From Gryganskiella cystojenkinii (lineage: Eukaryota > Mortierellomycota > Mortierellomycetes > Mortierellales > Mortierellaceae), in contig JAAAIG010000713.1 of assembly GCA_015852425.1 (NCBI GenBank), positions 344 through 13,393 of the forward strand: a stretch of 13,050 nucleotides of DNA, written 5' to 3'. The notes beneath the pieces were generated by a model. The model was not told the origin of the DNA and made no database searches. It was given only the letters and a program-made list of their open reading frames with translations. The position numbers were made by a program, and so were the translations under genes. Shown here in pieces: positions 9,501 to 13,050 of the stretch. The first letter of the stretch is position 1, and the number at the start of each line of letters is the position of its first letter.

Positions 9501-9648
9501 TTTGTCATCGGTGGCCATGGAAGAGAAGAAGGAGGATAAGATCGATACCCGGCAATGGATCCACTGTAGTGATACCAATGTGCGGCAGGCATCTCTTGAG
9601 GAGGTGCTTGAAAGTCGTCCGTACCTACTCTACTATGAGCGATTTTAA
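6582..9648 (+). CDS. USP16: USP16/USP45-like ubiquitin carboxyl-terminal hydrolase, 6 exons
   Basis: Cysteine protease removing ubiquitin; animal USP16 acts on ubiquitinated histone H2A, USP45 on ERCC1. Exons: 6582-6660, 6746-7292, 7393-7505, 7608-8194, 8275-8334, 8440-9648; all introns GT-AG, 864 aa. A Lys-rich start (MAQKKKKTNKSKAK) is followed by a ZnF-UBP domain at about 105-215 (CQH, CCTC, CLTCGEINCGR, HAVAH, CYEC). The catalytic core has the Cys box LGNTCFFN (Cys287, 7727-7729), QEQDSQELMRHLLDG, the His box SGHYTNFV (His727, 9232-9234) and WIHCSDTNVRQ (Asp840, 9571-9573), ending LLYYERF, so it appears active. A Lys/Gly patch (about 778-790) lies between His and Asp boxes. The start ATG has T at -3, a weak context, but it joins through the first intron exactly in frame. 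The target protein in this fungus is unknown. Confidence 0.93.
7506..7607 (+). other. Stop-free 3n intron in the USP gene (inferred)
   Basis: A 102-nt segment with GTGCGT donor and CTTAG acceptor sits between the ZnF and the Cys box. It is a multiple of three and has no in-frame stop, so reading through would simply insert 34 residues. I call it an intron because that peptide (Cys, Asn and Ile rich) looks unlike its neighbours, the region is AT-rich, and its length matches the other introns. Removal joins AKAR to AISEARAKN. Confidence 0.65.
8337..8358 (+). repeat. Poly(A) run of 22 in USP intron 5
   Basis: An uninterrupted run of 22 A follows the GT of the donor at 8335-8336, so the 5' splice site reads GTAAAA and lacks G at +5. 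The intron (8335-8439) is supported by exact frame and homology on both sides (LPVRGLPE joined to PPAPEGG). The run length may be inexact in the assembly, but it lies outside coding sequence. Confidence 0.85.
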
Positions 9649-10082
9649 TTAATATATATGTGGATAATGAGAAAAAGAGTATCTCGAGTTCTTTCAGGTG
9701 TTTTTGTATGTGGGTGAAACTGTTGCGCGTGTGAGTGTTTGTGGCGTGGAGAGAAGGGGTGAGGCGAACAGTGCGAGACGTTGTCTGTATGGCTGTCCAC
9801 TTCTTTGGGATGAAAAAACGAAACGAAATAGTGCGATTTTTCTCAGTTGGATTGGTACCGAAACTGTTTCACAGGGCGTGAGAGTCTTTTTTTGTTAATT
9901 TGTATTAGATTCAAAAGCCTCTCCTTCTCTTTTTGTCCTTTTCCTTTTCCTTTTCTTTTTTCTCAACACAGAACCCATTGTCATTCATATCCCACCTTTG
10001 CTTTACTCTCGCACCATCTTCACAAAAGTCTGCAAATTCTCCTTCTTGAACCGACCCAGCGTTCTCTCCTTCTCTCTCCAGG
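9649..10082 (+). other. Intergenic region: USP 3' end and STF2-like promoter
   Basis: No gene seen in 434 bp. There is no AATAAA after the USP stop, only an AT-rich TTAATTAATATATA stretch. An AGGGG stress-element core at 9755-9759 and an inverted CCAAT (ATTGG, 9851-9855) precede the next gene. From about 9918 the sequence turns strongly pyrimidine-rich (TTTTCC repeats), a common fungal leader or core-promoter feature. TCTCTCTCCAG directly before the start at 10083 could also be a 5'-UTR intron acceptor. Confidence 0.5.
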
Positions 10083-11009
10083 ATGACTCGCACCCGCACC
10101 GGCGAATACAAGGACCCCTCCAACGCCCCCCGTGAGCGTCGTCAGTCGAGGTAACAGTCCTTCTCGCGTTACATTTCCACTCCTTTCCACTCAGAGGACG
10201 CTGTCATTCTCACGTTTGTCTCGCTGACCACCACTTTGCATGCTTGACACAACCCTTAGAAATGGCCTTGGGGATCCCCGAGCAATTCCTAAGAAAGCAG
10301 GAGCTGGCAACGGAAACTGGGGTGTTCCCGGTATTGAAGTCAAGGACCTGGAGCAGGACTCTTTTACTGGGTATGCAAGATAAATATGACCTTGCGCATG
10401 ACAGAACTAAAAAAACCGATCGTAAGAAGGACTGAAGAGGCACAGCAAGGAACTCAGGCGACACATAATTTTGTCTCTTGCTACGTTGACAACTTTGTGC
10501 TCCCACGGTCTTCGAAATCATAAAGTCGCGTGCACAGAACATTGAAAAGACTAATTCTGCTAACGGCCATTTTTCTCCTTGTATCTTCCACCACTCTGCA
10601 TAGAGCTGGTTCGTCTCTCGTCGAGAACAAGATCTCTGTATGTTCATTATTGCCTGCCTGCATTTTTGTTTTTCGTGTATCAATCTTTCCCGCTTCCGAA
10701 ACCAGTTTGCATGAAATCTGTCCATTTCTGCGTCAACTTTGGAAAAGAACACCGCACAGCCTACAAAAAAACGAATTCGCAAAAAAAATTCGAAAAAGTG
10801 GGAGCTGGTCACACGATCAAGCCAATCTACGTACCCACACTAATTTCATCAAAATTCTTGCTCTTTTTTCAAAGGTGATTGACGCAGAGTCCTTCAGCCG
10901 TTTGCAGAGCACAAACATCAACCCGGCTCAAACTCAGGCCAATGATGCCGGCGTCAGTATCGAGCAGTCGAACGGCAATGCCTCTGCTTCGACTTCTGCA
11001 TCCTCGTAA
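10083..11009 (+). CDS. STF2: STF2/TMA10-like small hydrophilic protein, 4 exons
   Basis: Exons 10083-10150, 10260-10370, 10604-10637 and 10875-11009 join with exact phase to give 115 aa. The core (about residues 23-50, GDPRAIPKKAGAGNGNWG then VPGIE) matches the short block of yeast Stf2/Tma10 and HABP4/PAI-RBP1 family proteins: a basic GxGxxNWG motif followed by Pro-Gly and an acidic residue. Yeast Stf2 was described as a stabiliser of the F1Fo-ATPase-inhibitor complex and acts as a desiccation-protective hydrophilin; Tma10 associates with ribosomes. The rest is polar and probably disordered, ending Ser/Ala-rich. No targeting peptide is evident. Exon 3 is only 34 nt, flanked by longer introns (233 and 237 nt). 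The start has A at -3. A variant signal AATACA occurs at 11126-11131. Family is fairly sure; the specific function is inference. Confidence 0.8.
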
Positions 11010-11274
11010 ATTCGTGCCGTTGGGTCAGACCCCTAAGAAAGAAAAAAAAAAGGAACTGATAGGCTCTTCCCTCTCCCAAAAAAAACCATGATCCACCCCG
11101 CGCAATTCTGTACATTTTTTTTTTCAATACAACTTGTTATTTTCTTGTTGCGCTACATCTTCACAACATCCTTTAGATAAGATGTGAAAGCAAACAACCC
11201 CCGAGAGCTTGTCTGTGTATCTTGCTAACACAACGGAGAACAATGAACTCTTTTAACAACCGTGGCTCTGCTCC

Positions 11275-11808
11275 TTATCCTGGTCCGACCTTGGGGATAT
11301 CGTAATGTTCAGTCATCTCCTCGAGTTTTCGGTTTAGCTCTGCAACCTTTTCCTTGTGAGACTTCATAGCCGACTTTTGCACCTTTTCTTCTTGCTACAA
11401 CGACAGCAGGGGAAATAAAACGATAAAAACATGTAAGCATTTGTGATATTTTTTGGACGATCAAAAGGTGAGGGCTCGCAAAGGTAAAGAAGATCGACAG
11501 AGCCTGATGTTCATACTCTCTTGCGCTGAACCTCGAGAAACTTGAGCTCGGCCGCGGTCCTTTCAACAACCTTCACCGGCTTTGAAGGTGGTGGGGTCGC
11601 TTCCTTGGCCTCGACAACTGCCTTGACTACCTTTGAGGTATCAGTCTTTTTCTTTTTTCTATTGAAAAAGGGAATCAATAGGTGATCCAATCGCGAGACG
11701 AAGAATTCGAGTCCATTGAATAACATTGCAGGGTAGGACATACTTTTTGGTGATACCGCCGCCCTTGAACTTGAGCGAGCCTCCGCCGACACTTTCGTAT
11801 TCGGACAT
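11275..11808 (-). CDS. FAM32A: FAM32A-like protein, 3 exons
   Basis: On the - strand exons 11808-11744, 11658-11517 and 11394-11275 give 108 aa (human FAM32A is about 112). It starts MSEYESVGGGSLKFKGGG, then a run of six Lys (ITKKKKKKTD) that spans the first splice junction, a Val/Lys/Glu linker, then ERTAAELKFLEVQRKR, and a helical C-terminus ending in TEHYDIPKVGPG. The start (xYExVxxGxLKxKG), the Lys block and the EHYDIPK ending are hallmarks of the family. Human FAM32A sits in the late spliceosome and promotes exon ligation, with its C-terminal end reaching toward the active site. Here the last residues after PKV are GPG rather than the longer animal ending as I recall it. Introns are 85 and 122 nt. 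It is convergent with the STF2-like gene and divergent from RPC9. Confidence 0.88.
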
Positions 11809-12183
11809 GAGCGAAACGCCGTGTGGGTGAATTGAAAAAAAAAGAGAAGTTGTATGGTTTGATGGAGAATGGAGAAGCAAGAATAATGTTATGTCCAACT
11901 CGTCCTTTTGTATCGTGACTGCTGCGTCGGTTCGCTGAATACGACGGAGGCACAGCGAAACGAAAAAAAAAAAAACGAAAGACCAACTCTTCTTTGTCAT
12001 TCACTCGTCCGCATCACCGATCTTGAGCACGATCCATCCAACAATTACATTTCATTTATACCCCCTCCGACTAGACGACAGGATCATCACCTGAGGCAGC
12101 CATTAGAACAGAAAAACAACTCTGCATCAATTGCATTTTTCAATCTCAAATTCCACAATCATTTTCCAACGAAGAAGAAAAAT
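11809..12183. promoter_or_regulatory. Bidirectional promoter between FAM32A-like and RPC9
   Basis: These 375 bp separate the two start codons, so both core promoters and leaders must lie here. Visible elements are homopolymer A runs (11834-11843 and near 11963-11975), a TATA-like TTTATA at 12055-12060 on the RPC9 side, and an A-rich leader just before the RPC9 ATG. No coding frame across it is convincing. Confidence 0.55.
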
Positions 12184-12958
12184 ATGCAGATCATCAATCC
12201 AAACTCGGCCATGCTTAGCAATTACGAGGTCATGACTCTCCTCTCCGACCAAAAGGCGCAGAGACTAGCAAACCATGTAGCAGGAACACATGAAGTTGCC
12301 GAGAATTTGCGCACAGTCGAGTTTGAGGTAAAAAGAAACATTCGAAAAGAATGCTGCTCTCCAAAGAGGGTCAATGGATTATTTTTGTGACGACCAACGG
12401 CAGTACACCACATAAAGCTATTATCTCTGACCATGGAAACCATTCAATGGGTTGCCGCAATGTTCTTCTTCTGGTGCCTTTTCCAATGATATGTATATCG
12501 AGCAGGTCCAAAAGCACCTTGCAAACTCTCCGTGTTCCACACAGTCACCGGACCAGATCGAAGCCCTCAAGCTGGCCTTGAAAGAATTCCAGCTCATGAA
12601 GGTCGAACTGTTGCAGATCCTGAACCTCAGACCCAGATCCAACGTCGAACTCTATCTTGTAAGAGAGAGCGAAAATGCTACAGCGATACTATGCCTGAAT
12701 ATAATGTTGAAGAGAATGCATGACTATCCAAAGACACCGCAACTGCTTTTGTAGAACGTCTGCGACTGTTGACTGACCATTTCTCTTTGTGTTTGATCTT
12801 TAACGATTCTCTAGTGTGTTGAAGAATTCGAAGGGCGTTTCGAAAAGAGAAAGGTTGAAGCGACCCAAGCTCAAATACTGGCGATTATCAAGGAGTTCCT
12901 GCCCCGAGATGATGATGAGCCAATGGAGGAGGAAGAAATGACAGAGGGTCAAGCATGA
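12184..12958 (+). CDS. RPC17: RNA polymerase III subunit RPC9 (Rpc17/CRCP), 3 exons
   Basis: Stalk subunit of RNA polymerase III; with Rpc25/RPC8 it forms the Rpb4/Rpb7-like stalk used in initiation on tRNA and 5S genes in the nucleus. Exons 12184-12327, 12506-12658 and 12815-12958, all phase 0, give 146 aa (human CRCP is 148). The N-terminus MQIINPNSAMLSNYEVMTLL carries the very conserved NxAMLSNYEV motif. Exon 2 gives the helical HRDC-like middle (SPDQIEALKLALKEF, ILNLRPRSNVELYL), and exon 3 continues VEEFEGRF to IIKEFLP and an acidic tail (DDDEPMEEEE), as in homologues. Introns are 178 and 156 nt. The start is the only ATG matching the family N-terminus and has A at -3. Confidence 0.93.
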
Positions 12959-12971
12959 AGTAAAAAGGCAC

Positions 12972-12977
12972 ATTAAA
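12972..12977 (+). terminator. Possible polyadenylation signal ATTAAA of RPC9
   Basis: ATTAAA, the commonest variant of AATAAA, lies 13 nt after the RPC9 stop. It is close to the stop but no canonical signal is present in the remaining 90 bases of the window, so the call is tentative. Confidence 0.3.
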
Positions 12978-13050
12978 AATGTAAACACCTTATGAATTGA
13001 CGGATCTGCTATATCATTACTCAAGTCGTACCTGCCCATAAAGTATAGCT

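Noticed and set aside
10770..10795. CGAATT/AATTCG inverted repeat in the last STF2-like intron
   Set aside because: Short AT-rich stem with an A-run loop and no conserved RNA motif; no snoRNA C/D boxes in correct order in this or the neighbouring intron.
10210..10812. 200-residue antisense open frame over the STF2-like gene
   Set aside because: It starts with GTG, shows no domain, and covers introns and exons of a gene with clear homology on the other strand.
1..13050. Search for tRNA, rRNA, CRISPR arrays, transposons and viral genes
   Set aside because: No cloverleaf with A/B boxes, no regularly spaced repeats, no terminal inverted repeats, and no transposase, reverse transcriptase or capsid-like frames were recognised.

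Overview
The window is nuclear DNA from a filamentous fungus. The best guess is an early-diverging lineage such as Mortierellomycotina/Mucoromycota; this rests on general impression (intron-rich compact genes, mostly ~85-240 nt GT-AG introns, a metazoan-like gene repertoire including FAM32A and a USP16-type deubiquitinase) and not on a species-specific marker. There are no bacterial-style operons, mobile elements, tRNAs or CRISPR arrays. Six protein genes are supported. Five were assembled across introns by requiring GT-AG boundaries, reading-frame continuity and family alignment.

Layout. (1) 1-3345 (+): AMP deaminase, cut at its 5' end by the window edge, 7 exons visible. (2) 3593-5377 (-): a Thr/Ser-rich single-pass membrane protein with an extremely His-rich tail, convergent with gene 1; its true N-terminus is unresolved. 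(3) 5378-6581: ~1.2 kb of leader and intergenic DNA between divergent genes 2 and 4. (4) 6582-9648 (+): USP16/USP45-like ubiquitin hydrolase with a ZnF-UBP domain, 6 exons, 864 aa. (5) 10083-11009 (+): small STF2-like protein, 4 exons including a 34-nt exon, 115 aa. (6) 11275-11808 (-): FAM32A-like protein, 3 exons, 108 aa. (7) 12184-12958 (+): RNA polymerase III subunit RPC9/RPC17, 3 exons, 146 aa, divergent from gene 6 across a 375-bp shared promoter.

The genes are mainly housekeeping (purine nucleotide balance, deubiquitination, splicing, Pol III transcription) and do not form one pathway. I found no convincing new multi-gene system. The points most worth a second look are the His-rich mucin-like membrane protein and its missing start, a 102-nt stop-free 3n intron and a 22-A run at a 5' splice site in the USP gene, a 34-nt exon in the STF2-like gene, and the altered C-terminal tip of the FAM32A homologue.
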